Shown: positions 1 through 9,715 of the stretch, in pieces | Numbering within the stretch: the stretch's first letter is position 1 | How the letters are laid out: every line of letters begins with the position of its first letter | Origin: Bacteroidota bacterium | GTDB lineage: Bacteria; Bacteroidota; Rhodothermia; Balneolales; HLUCCA01 | Length of the DNA: 28,004 nt | Assembly: GCA_003448835.1 (NCBI GenBank) | Contig: DLXM01000056.1 | Location: 15,355 to 43,358, forward strand | Direction of reading: 5' to 3' | The notes under the pieces: model-generated | Database searches by the model: none | What the model saw: only the letters and a program-made list of their open reading frames with translations | Told to the model about the DNA's origin: nothing | Translations under genes and position numbers: made by a program

Positions 1-137
1 TGACATTCGAGATTTCGAATAATCAGCTGGCGTTTTACCGAGCTGATGGCACTTTTGGTGTAGAACCTGGTGATTTCACAGTTTATATAGGAGGAAATTC
101 ACGGGATACCAAATCTGCAACATTTTCCATGCAATAA
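1..137 (+). CDS. Glycoside hydrolase family 3 (beta-glucosidase type), C-terminal end
   Basis: Only the last 44 codons are in the window; the frame begins at base 3 and ends at the TAA at 135-137. The translated end contains LAFYRADGTFGVEPGDF followed by TVYIGGNSRDTKSATF. This matches the fibronectin-III-like domain that closes GH3 beta-glucosidases and beta-xylosidases, in particular the 'V-EPG-F-V-I-GG-SRD' core. The catalytic domains lie to the left of the window, so the substrate cannot be read. A strong terminator follows at once. The convergent neighbour is a propeller-type sensor, a class often found beside glycan-use genes in Bacteroidota, but a regulatory link here is only inference. 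Confidence 0.8.
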   Translation, partial: TFEISNNQLAFYRADGTFGVEPGDFTVYIGGNSRDTKSATFSMQ

Positions 138-166
138 CCATTTATCGTTGGTTATTATATCATGTG

Positions 167-205
167 CCGGTGTCCGGGTTGATTGCCCGGCACCGGATTT
201 TTTTT
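167..205 (+). terminator. Rho-independent terminator of the GH3 gene
   Basis: CCGGTGTCCGGG (167-178) pairs with CCCGGCACCGG (186-196) with one bulged base, giving a GC-rich stem of about 11 bp and a short loop. An eight-T run (198-205) follows directly. It lies 30 bases after the GH3 stop codon, as expected for an intrinsic terminator on the plus strand. Confidence 0.9.
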
Positions 206-340
206 GACCAGATAAATCTTCAATATGCTGTCCCAACAAAGTACAGCTTTTGGAGGGATTCGATTGGAATGAGATTGGTATAAATTAGTTTAACAGGAAG
301 TAAAGTCGCCAGCGGACTGATTATTGGTTGGCACAATTCA

Positions 341-3181
341 TCAGTACGTCATAATCATCTCAGTAAGATTGGTGTCTGCCGACAAATTCAGACGCTTGCG
401 AAGTCGATATCGTCGCTCTTCAACTCCCCGGACAGAAATGCTAAGCAATGGAGCAATTTCTTTAGATGCCAGATTCATGCGCAAATAAGCACATAGTCTC
501 AAATCGCTGGGTGTCAACTGGGGATAATCATCCTTCAACCGTTTGAAAAAATCACCATGAGCCTGATCATACAATTGTTCAAAAACTTCCCACTCCCGCT
601 CATCCTGTAATCCTTTATCAATCAGGCTTAACAACTGATTGGCATACTTTTTAGGAAGCCGATCACCCATTTCACTTTTTTGTTTAAGCAATTCGGTTTT
701 TATGGACTGCAACAGCTCATTTTTTCTCAAAATTGCCATCGTGTTTGTGGCTAATTGCGCAGACTTATGTTCTACCTCAGCCTGTAATTTATCATTCGTC
801 AGTTTGATGATCTCTTTTTCATTGAGTTCTTTTTCGATAAGCATTTTCTCGTGACTCACTTCCAGATCCTTACTTATTTTTCTCCATCGGCGACGGGAAA
901 TATAAATACGGATCATCAACAAAAATGAAACAACGAGTACGAAATAAACAAAAAATGCGCCTGGAGTGATGTACCATGGTTTGCGTATGACAAAATTGAA
1001 TGGGACCATTTCAGTTAGTTGCCCGTCCGGAGCAATGGAACGAAGATAAAATTTATAATCACCCGGTGGAAGTCGAAGATATGAAACACTGGATGGTGAA
1101 GTCCATGAACTCCATATTTCATCAATTCCATCCAGTTTATACTGAAAAAACGTCCTGTTTCCGACCATTTGATCTGTGGTCCAGCTAAATGTAACCGAAT
1201 TCTCATGCCAGGGTAATGAATGTTCATTTTGGGTCAGGTCAAGCCTGCTGACCGATCCACGATCATTAACAACATCGATTTGAGATAAGAACAAAGATGT
1301 ACTATCCGATCGATCTTGTGACATAATTTCGAGATCCAGAATGGCAAAACCGTCGTCCAGACCAATCAGGTGGAGGTTTTCATCCAAACGGATAATATTT
1401 TCATACCCTTCTATGAGACCGAAACCAAACATGTCAGGTAATAGTCGATAGAGTAGTTCGATTGAGTCAAAGTGTATTTCAAACAGTAGGATTTCCTGCT
1501 TTTTTACGACCCAATATCGATGTGGACCGGCTTGAGTAATCGCCGAAATTTCTCCCGAAATAGTGAAGTATGAGTCCAGATCAGTGTATGGAATAAAATT
1601 ATTATTCAATGGGTCAAACTGCATTAATTCATCATTATGTGGAATCATAATGCGATTGTCGAGTTTGAACAATTGATTCGTGTTTGCATCCACACCCATG
1701 CTCGAATCAACTTTTATTACTTGTGAGATACTTCTCAGTTCTCGATCTGGTTTAAGCTGATAAATCCCTTTTACTGAGTGTCCCAGCCATATATTTCCCA
1801 AATGATCGATTTCCAGGTATCGGGCGGGCATAAAAAAATTCTCGAGATTGTATGATTGTCGCCATACATTTTCCTGCTGTTGATAGACCACCAAATTGTT
1901 ATAAGTTGATTGCAAATACGCCGGAGTAGATGAAGCCGGCCATGGTTTCATGGTATATCCCCCATCGACGATACTCACTCTCTCAAGTTCTTTGTTACGA
2001 ATAAGATAGGTTCCGTCGTTTAAGCCAGCGTATAACTGACCGTCGATTTCTTGAATAAACCAAACTTGACCCTGAGAGGCACTGATTAATGTTTGATTGA
2101 CAAAACTTCCGTTTGAATCGCGTTCATACCAATAAATACCCTGATTGGTTCCAACATAGAGCTCATTCTGAAATAATACGGCAGTATAAACACTACCCAG
2201 GCCAAGATTTGGATCCCTGTATGATATTAATGCCGAACTTAAATCGATATAATCGATGCCTTTATCCATTCCGACCCAAATATTCCCTTCAGAATCCGGA
2301 TAAATCGATAAAATGGTGTTGTTTTGAAGACTATGTTGTGTATTTATATTTTTTATCAGATTGCCGGATAAATCATACACATATATCCCGGTGAGGATGG
2401 TACCTACTACTAATTGTTCACCAATGATGACCATCGAGTTAATTTGACTGGCTATGAGTTGGTCATAGTTCTGAACATTCCAGATCGAAAATTCACCGCT
2501 TGACCAAATATGGAGTCCCATTGAAGTACCGATTAACCTGGATCCATCGGGTAGTTGAACGATCGCTTTTACTTCTTCTGAAGAAAGAAATTCACTTTTT
2601 TCAATTGGTACAAACGTGTCGTTTATCAATTCAAGTAATGGTCCACCAATTTGCTGAGTATAAACCTGATCTCCCACTTTATGTAAAAACATGACTGATC
2701 CGGGTTTTTCAACCCTGTTAACACTGGCACCATCATAGGCGTAAATGGAGCCAAAACTGTGGAAATAGATGGTTCCATTATGATGAATAATTCGCCAGAT
2801 TTCATCATTTCTCATGGATGGATCTTCAAGTAGAGGGACTAAGCTAGTGTAGACAAGATTTGAGTTTTCATCCGGCTCCCAGTATCCAAATTCTTCAAAT
2901 GATCCGGTATATACACGACCGTTTATCCAAGCAACCGAGCGAAGAATTGTTTGTGACGGGGACTCGTATAACCTGGTATTTGCATTTTCGAGTACTAAAA
3001 GTCCATAGTTATTAGCTACAAAAATACGATGGTGTCCGTCGCTGGTGATATCCCAGTTCTGGTTACCACTCTGCAATTCTCTTGGTGTATAGTTGTTAAT
3101 CTGATAGCTGGTTTGAGCGACCAAAGGGATTGCAGTGAGTAGAAAATAGACCGAAAGTAAAATTGAAATTCGAAAAAGCAT
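341..3181 (-). CDS. Membrane-bound propeller/Y_Y_Y sensor with LuxR-type DNA-binding domain
   Basis: A one-component transcription regulator of the kind common in Bacteroidota. Domain order: N-terminal signal/anchor (MLFRISILLSVYFLLTAIPL), about 600 residues of two-component-regulator propeller repeats (for example ILSIYPDSEGNIWVGMDKGI), a Y_Y_Y domain (FFQYKLDGIDEIWSSW ... LPPGDYKFYLRSI), one TM segment near residue 750, a coiled coil near 775-870, and a C-terminal LuxR-type HTH (LTPSDLRLCAYLRMNLASKEIAPLL). There is no histidine kinase domain, so the periplasmic propeller probably signals straight to the cytoplasmic HTH. The frame extends to a TTG at 3202, but the ATG at 3181 puts the signal sequence right at the N-terminus and is preferred (946 aa). 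The ligand is unknown; a glycan is plausible given the adjacent GH3 gene. Confidence 0.88.
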   Translation of the reverse strand: MLFRISILLSVYFLLTAIPLVAQTSYQINNYTPRELQSGNQNWDITSDGHHRIFVANNYGLLVLENANTRLYESPSQTILRSVAWINGRVYTGSFEEFGYWEPDENSNLVYTSLVPLLEDPSMRNDEIWRIIHHNGTIYFHSFGSIYAYDGASVNRVEKPGSVMFLHKVGDQVYTQQIGGPLLELINDTFVPIEKSEFLSSEEVKAIVQLPDGSRLIGTSMGLHIWSSGEFSIWNVQNYDQLIASQINSMVIIGEQLVVGTILTGIYVYDLSGNLIKNINTQHSLQNNTILSIYPDSEGNIWVGMDKGIDYIDLSSALISYRDPNLGLGSVYTAVLFQNELYVGTNQGIYWYERDSNGSFVNQTLISASQGQVWFIQEIDGQLYAGLNDGTYLIRNKELERVSIVDGGYTMKPWPASSTPAYLQSTYNNLVVYQQQENVWRQSYNLENFFMPARYLEIDHLGNIWLGHSVKGIYQLKPDRELRSISQVIKVDSSMGVDANTNQLFKLDNRIMIPHNDELMQFDPLNNNFIPYTDLDSYFTISGEISAITQAGPHRYWVVKKQEILLFEIHFDSIELLYRLLPDMFGFGLIEGYENIIRLDENLHLIGLDDGFAILDLEIMSQDRSDSTSLFLSQIDVVNDRGSVSRLDLTQNEHSLPWHENSVTFSWTTDQMVGNRTFFQYKLDGIDEIWSSWTSPSSVSYLRLPPGDYKFYLRSIAPDGQLTEMVPFNFVIRKPWYITPGAFFVYFVLVVSFLLMIRIYISRRRWRKISKDLEVSHEKMLIEKELNEKEIIKLTNDKLQAEVEHKSAQLATNTMAILRKNELLQSIKTELLKQKSEMGDRLPKKYANQLLSLIDKGLQDEREWEVFEQLYDQAHGDFFKRLKDDYPQLTPSDLRLCAYLRMNLASKEIAPLLSISVRGVEERRYRLRKRLNLSADTNLTEMIMTY

Positions 3182-3587
3182 GTATGAATTGATTTTCGGC
3201 AACTAAGGACAACTAACTTTTTTATGATTACCTGTAAACAATTAATATCAGCAAATTGTTACAATAGATATGTCAACTTAATCGAAAGATGGAAATTATT
3301 CAAACAATGCGTGTTTAAGATCGACGAATTCCCGATTTCTGTTAAATATTTAACGTTTTGTTTGGTTGAATTCTCCGTTTCGGAGTTCGTGATATTACAT
3401 TAAATCGATTAAAGGACGAAGCTTACCTCGCACACCAATCAATACATGATGTATAAACATATAACATATTGAACTTTCAATACGTCCCAATAAAAAAAAG
3501 CCGAACAACTTGCGCTGTCCGGCTTTGAAATTATTTCATGAATTAAATCGATCCGAAAACGTCGTATCGAAATGCACGGATAAATAA
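3182..3587. other. Intergenic region, sensor gene / DUF4920 gene
   Basis: About 400 AT-rich bases with no credible ORF. It holds an imperfect inverted repeat about 50 bp upstream of the sensor gene (GTAAACAATT 3234-3243 with AATTGTTAC 3254-3262), a perfect 14-bp palindrome GTTAAATATTTAAC at 3341-3354, and the terminator of the DUF4920 gene at 3492-3526. Both repeats are candidate protein-binding sites only; no promoter consensus was convincing. Confidence 0.5.
3492..3526 (-). terminator. Rho-independent terminator of the DUF4920 lipoprotein gene
   Basis: AAAGCCG and CGGCTTT form a 7-bp stem around a 15-base loop. On the minus strand the stem is followed by an eight-T run (the A run at 3492-3499). 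It lies about 60 bases past the stop codon of the minus-strand gene. Confidence 0.75.
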
Positions 3588-4169
3588 TTATTCTGCACCC
3601 ACAACCTGAGGAACATCTGTTGAAGTTGTAGCTGCATTCAACAAAACACCTTTAGCTTCGAAAGCTAACTCAACTTTTGGAGCAGTGATTGTTGCAATGG
3701 CTTCTGCAGTTGCACCTGACTCTTCTAATTTGCGTTTTTGATCTTCAACGCTGGTTTCTTTAACGAATGCAATACCTTCAGCAACGAAAGTACGTCCGGC
3801 AGCGTCTTTAGGTAAGAAGAATCCGTAATCTTTGAAAGTCATGTGAACGTTACGACCATCATCAGTCGCGATAGTGGTCCAGCAGCCTTTTTCCTGACAA
3901 ACTTCAAGTAAAGTACCTGTAATTTTCAATTCGGTAGGTACTGCAGTGAAACTATCAGTTACGCCGTTAACAGCAATAGCTTCATTAGCAGAAATTACTT
4001 CACCATAAGATTCCCAGCCATCGATGATAACAGGGGCAGCTAGTGTATCGGTAGCAGCTAAAGAGTCAGCTGTTGCAAGTGAAGCATCAGTCTGATCAGC
4101 GCTTGGTGTACAAGCGACAACAAAACCTAAAACAAGGGTAGAAAGAAGCAATTTATGAAGCGATTTCAT
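3588..4169 (-). CDS. DUF4920 domain lipoprotein
   Basis: 193 aa. The N-terminus MKSLHKLLLSTLVLGFVVAC is a lipoprotein signal peptide with lipobox VVAC (Cys20). A low-complexity Ala/Thr/Asp linker (about 21-48) follows. The remainder matches the DUF4920 family, whose hallmark CQEKGCWTTI and VHMTFKDYGFFLPKD are both visible. The function of the family is unknown; the conserved CxxxGCW suggests a metal- or thiol-dependent role, but that is inference. The gene stands alone, with its own terminator downstream and a 369-base AT-rich leader upstream. Its codons are noticeably more GC-balanced (GCT, GAA, GTT rich) than its flanks, which may mean high expression. Confidence 0.85.
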   Translation of the reverse strand: MKSLHKLLLSTLVLGFVVACTPSADQTDASLATADSLAATDTLAAPVIIDGWESYGEVISANEAIAVNGVTDSFTAVPTELKITGTLLEVCQEKGCWTTIATDDGRNVHMTFKDYGFFLPKDAAGRTFVAEGIAFVKETSVEDQKRKLEESGATAEAIATITAPKVELAFEAKGVLLNAATTSTDVPQVVGAE

Positions 4170-4538
4170 ATTCGTAAGTAGAATTTTATGATTGTATTAA
4201 GTGAATTGACCCATAAGGTACCCTTTTTTGGAGAAAATTGGCGCGCCGAATGATTAACGTTAAATATATGATGATTTTAAACCTAAATGTAAATTTATTT
4301 TAAATTATCTGCGTTAATATGTGTAATAATTTTTACCATTATTTACAATTAAAGAGCGCGTGAAGTTGAACAAAGTTCATTTCCGACAAGTATTAGCTTT
4401 AGTCACAGAATCTGAGATTAGTTATTTATCAAAATATTCTTCATGAACTTGAATGTATGATAAACAATTTGTGAAAATCTATTTTCTACCTACATTTCAA
4501 AAAGAAACAACTAATTGTACAAGTATCCCGGAGGAATC
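4170..4538. other. Divergent intergenic region, DUF4920 / DinB-like genes
   Basis: 369 strongly AT-rich bases serving two divergent genes, with no ORF. Visible structure: TTAACGTTAA palindrome at 4254-4263; an imperfect inverted repeat TGTAATAAT / ATTATTTACA at 4322-4347; and a clear ribosome binding site GGAGG at 4530-4534 for the plus-strand gene. The 12-mer AACGTTAAATAT at 4256-4267 recurs in reverse orientation at 3346-3357, on the other side of the DUF4920 gene. No confident promoter. Confidence 0.45.
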
Positions 4539-5063
4539 ATGAGCGATGATAATTTAAAATACCCGGTTGGGAAATACGATCATTCAACTCGTGTTGAATT
4601 GGATCAAGTCGAAGAGCTTATTGAAATCGTTGATGATTTCTCTGAAGACTTAACCGAACTGGTAGTTGACCTGGATGATGAAGATCTGGATAAAACATAT
4701 CGTGAAGGTGGATGGACAATTCGTCAGGTCATTTCTCACTGTGCGGACAGTCACATGAATGCCTTTATGCGTTTTAAACTGGCATTAACCGAAGAAAATC
4801 CAACCATCAAGCCCTATCACCAAAGTGGATGGGCAAGTTTACCTGATGCCGATGAAGCTCCGGTTGAACTTTCATTATTGATGATCGATGGCGTACACGG
4901 ACGATGGGTCTGGTTGATGGATAGCATGGACGAAGAGGACTGGAACAAAACATACTACCATCCTGAGCAAGACCGTACGAACCGACTGATCGATGTACTC
5001 GGACTTTATGCCTGGCATTGCCGGCACCACCTGGAGCATATTAAACTGGCACTTCGAAACTAG
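4539..5063 (+). CDS. DinB/YfiT-type putative metal-dependent hydrolase or thiol transferase
   Basis: 174 aa from the ATG at 4539, which has GGAGG five bases upstream; a TTG further upstream (4515) opens the same frame but would bury the ribosome binding site. The protein is a DinB_2 four-helix bundle of the YfiT group. The motif GGWTIRQVISHCADSH gives the first histidine ligand, and YAWHCRHHLEHI near the C-terminus gives the paired histidines of the expected three-His metal site. In Firmicutes the YfiT group includes the bacillithiol S-transferase BstA; whether this protein uses bacillithiol is unknown. It is convergent with the PFOR operon, with a five-base gap. Confidence 0.85.
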   Translation: MSDDNLKYPVGKYDHSTRVELDQVEELIEIVDDFSEDLTELVVDLDDEDLDKTYREGGWTIRQVISHCADSHMNAFMRFKLALTEENPTIKPYHQSGWASLPDADEAPVELSLLMIDGVHGRWVWLMDSMDEEDWNKTYYHPEQDRTNRLIDVLGLYAWHCRHHLEHIKLALRN

Positions 5064-5079
5064 TCCAATTATTTTCGAA
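5053..5079. terminator. Hairpin over the shared 3' ends of two convergent genes (possible bidirectional terminator)
   Basis: TTCGAAA at 5053-5059 pairs perfectly with TTTCGAA at 5073-5079 across a 13-base loop. The hairpin includes the stop codons of both convergent genes. No long T run follows on either strand, so intrinsic termination is uncertain. Confidence 0.3.
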
Positions 5080-6064
5080 AACTTTGCAGGATTTTCAGAT
5101 AATTTGCGCGTTCAAATGCGGCTGGTTCTGCCACGTTTTGATGGCTCATACTACCTTTCATCTGTGTAATGGATGTGTAATTGTGTTCAATCATCCATGA
5201 TTCCAGGTCCGTAATAAGTTCACCCAAATGCTCTATGCCTTTTCGCAACAAAACTGACGCGACCATGGCAACATCCGCCCCACAAAGTATCATTTTTATA
5301 GCGTCTTCAGCAGTATGAACACCCGAAGTAGCTGCTAAACTGGCTTTGATTTGTCCGTTCAAAATGGCAATCCATCGCATCGGTAACCTTTTTTCGTAAT
5401 TCGAACTTAGCACCAGCGAAGGGGAAACTTCCATCATTTCAAGGTCTATGTCAGGCTGATAAAACCGATTGAAGAGCACTAATCCATCGGCTCCGGCATT
5501 ATCCAATTCAACAGCCATATTCGCAAATGAGCTGAAATATGGTCCTAGTTTCACTGCAACCGGAATATTCAGATTCTGTTTCACCCGTTTAACATCCTCG
5601 ATGTACATGCGTTCAACCTCACGTCCCGAAACTGCCGGATCAACCGCCAGGTAATAGATATTCAGCTCAAGTGCATCAGCACCGGCTTCCTCCATTTTTT
5701 TTGCATATTCCATCCATCCACCTTCAGAAACACCGTTTAAACTGGCAATGATTGGGATATCAACCGATTTTTTCAGATTTCGAATGTGATCGAGGTACTC
5801 CTCAGCATACAAATTATTGAATGTACCGGGCTCTGGAAAATAGCTCAACGCTTCGGCATAACTTTCATTATAGGTCGTGAGGAAATGATCGACGGTTTCA
5901 ACCTGGTGATTGATTTGTTCTTCGAAAAGTGAGTACAACACAACTGCAGCCGCACCGGCATCCTCCAGCCTTCGAACCTGGTCTACCGTAGCCGATAATG
6001 GTGATGCAGAAGGGACAATCGGATTTTTAAGTTTTAATCCAAGATAGGTTGTGGTTAAATCCAT
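5069..6064 (-). CDS. Dihydroorotate dehydrogenase-like FMN protein, partner gene of PFOR
   Basis: 331 aa TIM-barrel flavoprotein of the PyrD-like family ([20 protein letters not shown] at the N-terminus; [20 protein letters not shown] and [19 protein letters not shown] in the barrel; [15 protein letters not shown] as the phosphate-binding end). It starts 12 bases after the nifJ stop with its own CAGGAG ribosome binding site, so the two are co-transcribed. Stand-alone homologues annotated 'dihydroorotate dehydrogenase-like' are commonly found next to pyruvate:ferredoxin oxidoreductase genes, and their true substrate has not been clearly established. A role in pyrimidine synthesis is possible but not supported by the neighbours; no pyr genes are near. 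Confidence 0.88.
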   Translation of the reverse strand: MDLTTTYLGLKLKNPIVPSASPLSATVDQVRRLEDAGAAAVVLYSLFEEQINHQVETVDHFLTTYNESYAEALSYFPEPGTFNNLYAEEYLDHIRNLKKSVDIPIIASLNGVSEGGWMEYAKKMEEAGADALELNIYYLAVDPAVSGREVERMYIEDVKRVKQNLNIPVAVKLGPYFSSFANMAVELDNAGADGLVLFNRFYQPDIDLEMMEVSPSLVLSSNYEKRLPMRWIAILNGQIKASLAATSGVHTAEDAIKMILCGADVAMVASVLLRKGIEHLGELITDLESWMIEHNYTSITQMKGSMSHQNVAEPAAFERANYLKILQSFRK

Positions 6065-6076
6065 AATCTGCTCCTG

Positions 6077-9000
6077 TTAATTTGTTTTAGAATCTGTGGA
6101 TGGTGCACTTTCAATTTTGGTGGGTTCAAACAGAGTGACCATGTTTTCATACCACTTCCAGCGATCATTTACAGCTGCTTGTGCATTTTTCATAGCTGTA
6201 ACCGCTGCTTTTGCATCCAACGCCGACAACATTTGGTATCGCGTCTCATTATATGCGTATTCCTTAAACGGAATAGCTGGTTTTTTGGAATCCAATTGAA
6301 ACGGATTAACACCTTTTTCGATGAGATCCGGATTGTATCTGAACAATGGCCAGTACCCGGATTCGACCGCAAGTTTTTGTTGGGTGAGCCCATTTTTCAT
6401 GTCATATCCATGTGCGATACAATGACTATATGCAATGATTATCGATGGTCCACGGAATCGTTCAGCCTCAATGAATGTGCGTACCGTTTGTGTATCATTG
6501 GCCCCCATCGCAACCCTTGCCACGAACGCTGATCCGTAAATCATGGCTTGAAGTGCGAGGTCTTTTTTGGCATTCGGTTTACCTCCGGCAGCAAATTTCG
6601 CAATCGCACCGAGTGGAGTGGCTTTCGACATTTGTCCACCCGTATTGGAGTACACTTCGGTGTCGAGAACCAAAATATTGACATCCCGTCCGGAGGCAAT
6701 TACGTGGTCAAGTCCACCAAAACCGATATCATACGCCCATCCATCACCACCTACTATCCACACTGATCGTCTGACCAGATATTCGAGGTGTTCCTGCAAC
6801 ATCATGAGATCGTCGTGAAGGCTACCACTGGTGTGCTTGCTGAGCAATTCATTCAGTTTCGGCTCAAGTTTTGCAACCAATTCCCGTTGATTGTGGATGT
6901 CAGATTCATCAATTTGTGGGTTTTGGAGAAGTCCCTGAACAAGTTCAGTTCCAATTTCGGACTCAAGTTTCGCCAGTAATTCTTCTGTTTGAGCGCGTTT
7001 TTTGTCCGTTGCAACACGATAACCCAGGCCGAACTCAGCGTTGTCTTCAAAAAGTGAATTACTCCAGGCCGGACCCCTGCCATCTCTGTTTTTAGCCCAG
7101 GGAGTCGTTGGTAAATTTCCTCCATAAATAGAGGAACATCCCGTTGCATTGGCCACCAACATTCGGTCACCAAATAACTGCGTCGCGAGTTTGATATACG
7201 GGGTTTCACCACAACCGGCGCAAGCTCCAGAGAACTCAAAAAGCGGTTGCAGGAACTGAGATCCTTTTACCGAATCTACCCTTAGCGTTGTTCTATCGGT
7301 TTCAGGAATGCCCAAAAACCAGCCGAAATTTTTAGATTGTTCATTCATTATCGGACCTACAGGCATCATATCCAATGCTTTGTGAGATGCATTAGATTTG
7401 TCTTTTGCGGGACACACTTCCACACAAAGGGTACATCCGGTACAGTCTTCGGGAGAAACCTGGATCGTATATGCTGTACCGTCGGACCACTCCTTGCCTT
7501 TGGCTTTCATCGATTTGAAATTTTCCGGAGCTGATTCCATTAATTTTTCATCGAAGGCTTTGATTCGAATGACAGCATGTGGACAAACCATCGCACATTT
7601 TCCGCACTGAATACAGATATTTGGATCCCAAACCGGAACTTCGCTGGCGATGCAACGTTTTTCAAACCGGGTGGTTCCACTTGGATAGGTACCATCATTC
7701 GGCATTGCACTTACCGGTAAATCATCACCATTTCCTTCGATTATTCGTCGGGTAACATTGTTGACAAAATCGTCGGCATCACGATAATAGTCGACCAAAT
7801 CTACGATGGATGGATCTTTTGAAATAGGAGCATCCATTTGTGGGACAAAAATCTTGTGCATGTGTGCCAGTGCGCTGTCCACAGCCTCAAAATTCATGTT
7901 TACAATTTTATCCCCCCGCTTGCCGTACGTTTTTTTAATACCTGATTTGATGGCTTCAATCGCTTTTTCCTTGGGTATCACACCTGCAATTGCAAAGAAA
8001 CAGGCTTGCATCACAGTGTTGATTCGATTACCCATTCCGGCTTCACGAGCGACTGCCTCGGCATCGATACTATACAATTTGAGGTCTTTTGCACGGATTT
8101 GATCGCGTACTTTTTGGGGTAGCGATTGCCACACTTCATCGGGTGGGGCGGGATGATTGATTAGGAAGGTACCTTCGTTTTTGATATGCGATAACATATC
8201 AAATTTTTCAAGAAACTGCGGTTGATGACACGCAATGAAATTCGCACGGGTAATCAAGTAAGCAGATCTGATTGGTTTTGGACTAAATCGCAGGTGAGAT
8301 GTCGTCATGGAACCTGATTTTTTACTATCGTAGACGAAGTATCCCTGTGTGTGAAAATCGGTGTTATCACCTATGATTTTGATTGAATTTTTATTCGCCG
8401 AAACGGTTCCATCTGCGCCTAATCCGTAAAACATCGCCCGAAACACTTCGTTAGATTCCGTGTCGAAATTTGGGTCATAATCCAGACTGGAATTGGATAC
8501 ATCATCGTTGATTCCAATGGTGAAATGATTTTTGGGTCGTTCTTTATGCATTTCATCATAAATTCCTTTAACCATTGCTGGTGTGAATTCTTTGGATGAA
8601 AGTCCGTATCGGCCGCCAACTATTCGAGGTTCAAAAACCAGTGGATACGCACCCGATTCAATACTTTCGTGAATGGAAGTGACTACATCCTGATACAATG
8701 GTTCACCTGTTGAGCCCGGCTCTTTGGTTCGATCAAGCACTGCGATTTTTTTAACAGTTGCTGGTAATTTGTCGAGTAAATCCTGAGATGGGAATGGACG
8801 ATACAAACGAATAATAACCACCCCAAGTTTTTCTCCGGCGGCATTCAATTTGTCGATCGTTTCTTTTACGGTTTCAACGCCAGATCCCATCATTACGATG
8901 ACACGATCAGCTTCAGGATCACCATAATAATCGACCAGATCATAACTTCGTCCGGTGAGATCTTTGAATTGGGACATCGCCATACGGACATGTTCAGGAC

Positions 9001-9715
9001 ATGAAACATAAAACGGACTTACCGATTCACGCATCTGAAAATAAACATCTGGGTTTTGAGCAGTACCACGTATAAATGGACGATCCGGTGAGAGTCCGCG
9101 TCGACGGTGCGCATTTACGAGTCCAACCGGAATCATAGCTTTTAGAACATTTTGTGGAATTTCCTGCACATTCATAAGTTCGTGGGATGTACGAAATCCA
9201 TCAAAGAAATGGATCATAGGAACTCGTGACATCAAGGTCGCAGATTGTGAAATAAGTGCAAAATCCATTGCTTCCTGGACCGAATTTGAGCATAACATGG
9301 CAAATCCCGTGGATCTTGTTGCCATTACATCACTGTGATCGCAAAAAATCGATAAGGAGGAAGTTGCAAGTGAACGGGCTGCAACGTGCATAACCATTGA
9401 TGTCAGTTCACCGGCAATTTTATACATGTTCGGGATCATGAGTAAAAGTCCCTGTGATGCCGTAAATGTGGTCGTAAGGGCACCATTTTGGAGAGATCCG
9501 TGCACAGTACCGGCGGCTCCACCCTCACTTTGTAATTCGATAACGGTAGGGACGGTGCCAAAAATGTTTTTTTGTCCGACGGCAGCATAAGCATCTGATA
9601 ATTCACCCATCCCCGAAGACGGTGTAATTGGATAAATGGCGATTACTTCATTGAGTTGATACGCGATTTTAGCGACGGCTTCATTCGCATCGATGATCAT
9701 CTTTTTTGACGGCAT
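6077..9715 (-). CDS. nifJ: Pyruvate:ferredoxin (flavodoxin) oxidoreductase, single-chain type
   Basis: 1212 aa, the usual length of the fused single-chain enzyme that converts pyruvate and CoA to acetyl-CoA and CO2 with reduction of ferredoxin or flavodoxin. The pyrimidine-binding domain opens the protein (ANEAVAKIAYQLNEVIAIYPITPSSGMGE). Two 4Fe-4S motifs lie near residues 698-709 (CIQCGKCAMVCP) and 757-768 (CTGCTLCVEVCP). The proximal-cluster motif CAGCGETPY is near 832 and the TPP motif GDGWAYDIGFGG near 988-1000, with SNTGGQMSKATPLG after it. Start ATG 9715 has a strong AGGAGGG ribosome binding site. The enzyme is oxygen-sensitive in most hosts; it fits micro-oxic or anaerobic life, as does the nos locus nearby. 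A candidate Rrf2-type palindrome lies about 150 bp upstream. Confidence 0.97.
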   Translation of the reverse strand: MPSKKMIIDANEAVAKIAYQLNEVIAIYPITPSSGMGELSDAYAAVGQKNIFGTVPTVIELQSEGGAAGTVHGSLQNGALTTTFTASQGLLLMIPNMYKIAGELTSMVMHVAARSLATSSLSIFCDHSDVMATRSTGFAMLCSNSVQEAMDFALISQSATLMSRVPMIHFFDGFRTSHELMNVQEIPQNVLKAMIPVGLVNAHRRRGLSPDRPFIRGTAQNPDVYFQMRESVSPFYVSCPEHVRMAMSQFKDLTGRSYDLVDYYGDPEADRVIVMMGSGVETVKETIDKLNAAGEKLGVVIIRLYRPFPSQDLLDKLPATVKKIAVLDRTKEPGSTGEPLYQDVVTSIHESIESGAYPLVFEPRIVGGRYGLSSKEFTPAMVKGIYDEMHKERPKNHFTIGINDDVSNSSLDYDPNFDTESNEVFRAMFYGLGADGTVSANKNSIKIIGDNTDFHTQGYFVYDSKKSGSMTTSHLRFSPKPIRSAYLITRANFIACHQPQFLEKFDMLSHIKNEGTFLINHPAPPDEVWQSLPQKVRDQIRAKDLKLYSIDAEAVAREAGMGNRINTVMQACFFAIAGVIPKEKAIEAIKSGIKKTYGKRGDKIVNMNFEAVDSALAHMHKIFVPQMDAPISKDPSIVDLVDYYRDADDFVNNVTRRIIEGNGDDLPVSAMPNDGTYPSGTTRFEKRCIASEVPVWDPNICIQCGKCAMVCPHAVIRIKAFDEKLMESAPENFKSMKAKGKEWSDGTAYTIQVSPEDCTGCTLCVEVCPAKDKSNASHKALDMMPVGPIMNEQSKNFGWFLGIPETDRTTLRVDSVKGSQFLQPLFEFSGACAGCGETPYIKLATQLFGDRMLVANATGCSSIYGGNLPTTPWAKNRDGRGPAWSNSLFEDNAEFGLGYRVATDKKRAQTEELLAKLESEIGTELVQGLLQNPQIDESDIHNQRELVAKLEPKLNELLSKHTSGSLHDDLMMLQEHLEYLVRRSVWIVGGDGWAYDIGFGGLDHVIASGRDVNILVLDTEVYSNTGGQMSKATPLGAIAKFAAGGKPNAKKDLALQAMIYGSAFVARVAMGANDTQTVRTFIEAERFRGPSIIIAYSHCIAHGYDMKNGLTQQKLAVESGYWPLFRYNPDLIEKGVNPFQLDSKKPAIPFKEYAYNETRYQMLSALDAKAAVTAMKNAQAAVNDRWKWYENMVTLFEPTKIESAPSTDSKTN

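Noticed and set aside
6853..7239. 128-codon open frame on the minus strand inside nifJ
   Set aside because: It is a shifted frame of the PFOR gene, whose own frame contains the conserved CAGCGETPY and TPP motifs here; no ribosome binding site or family resemblance.
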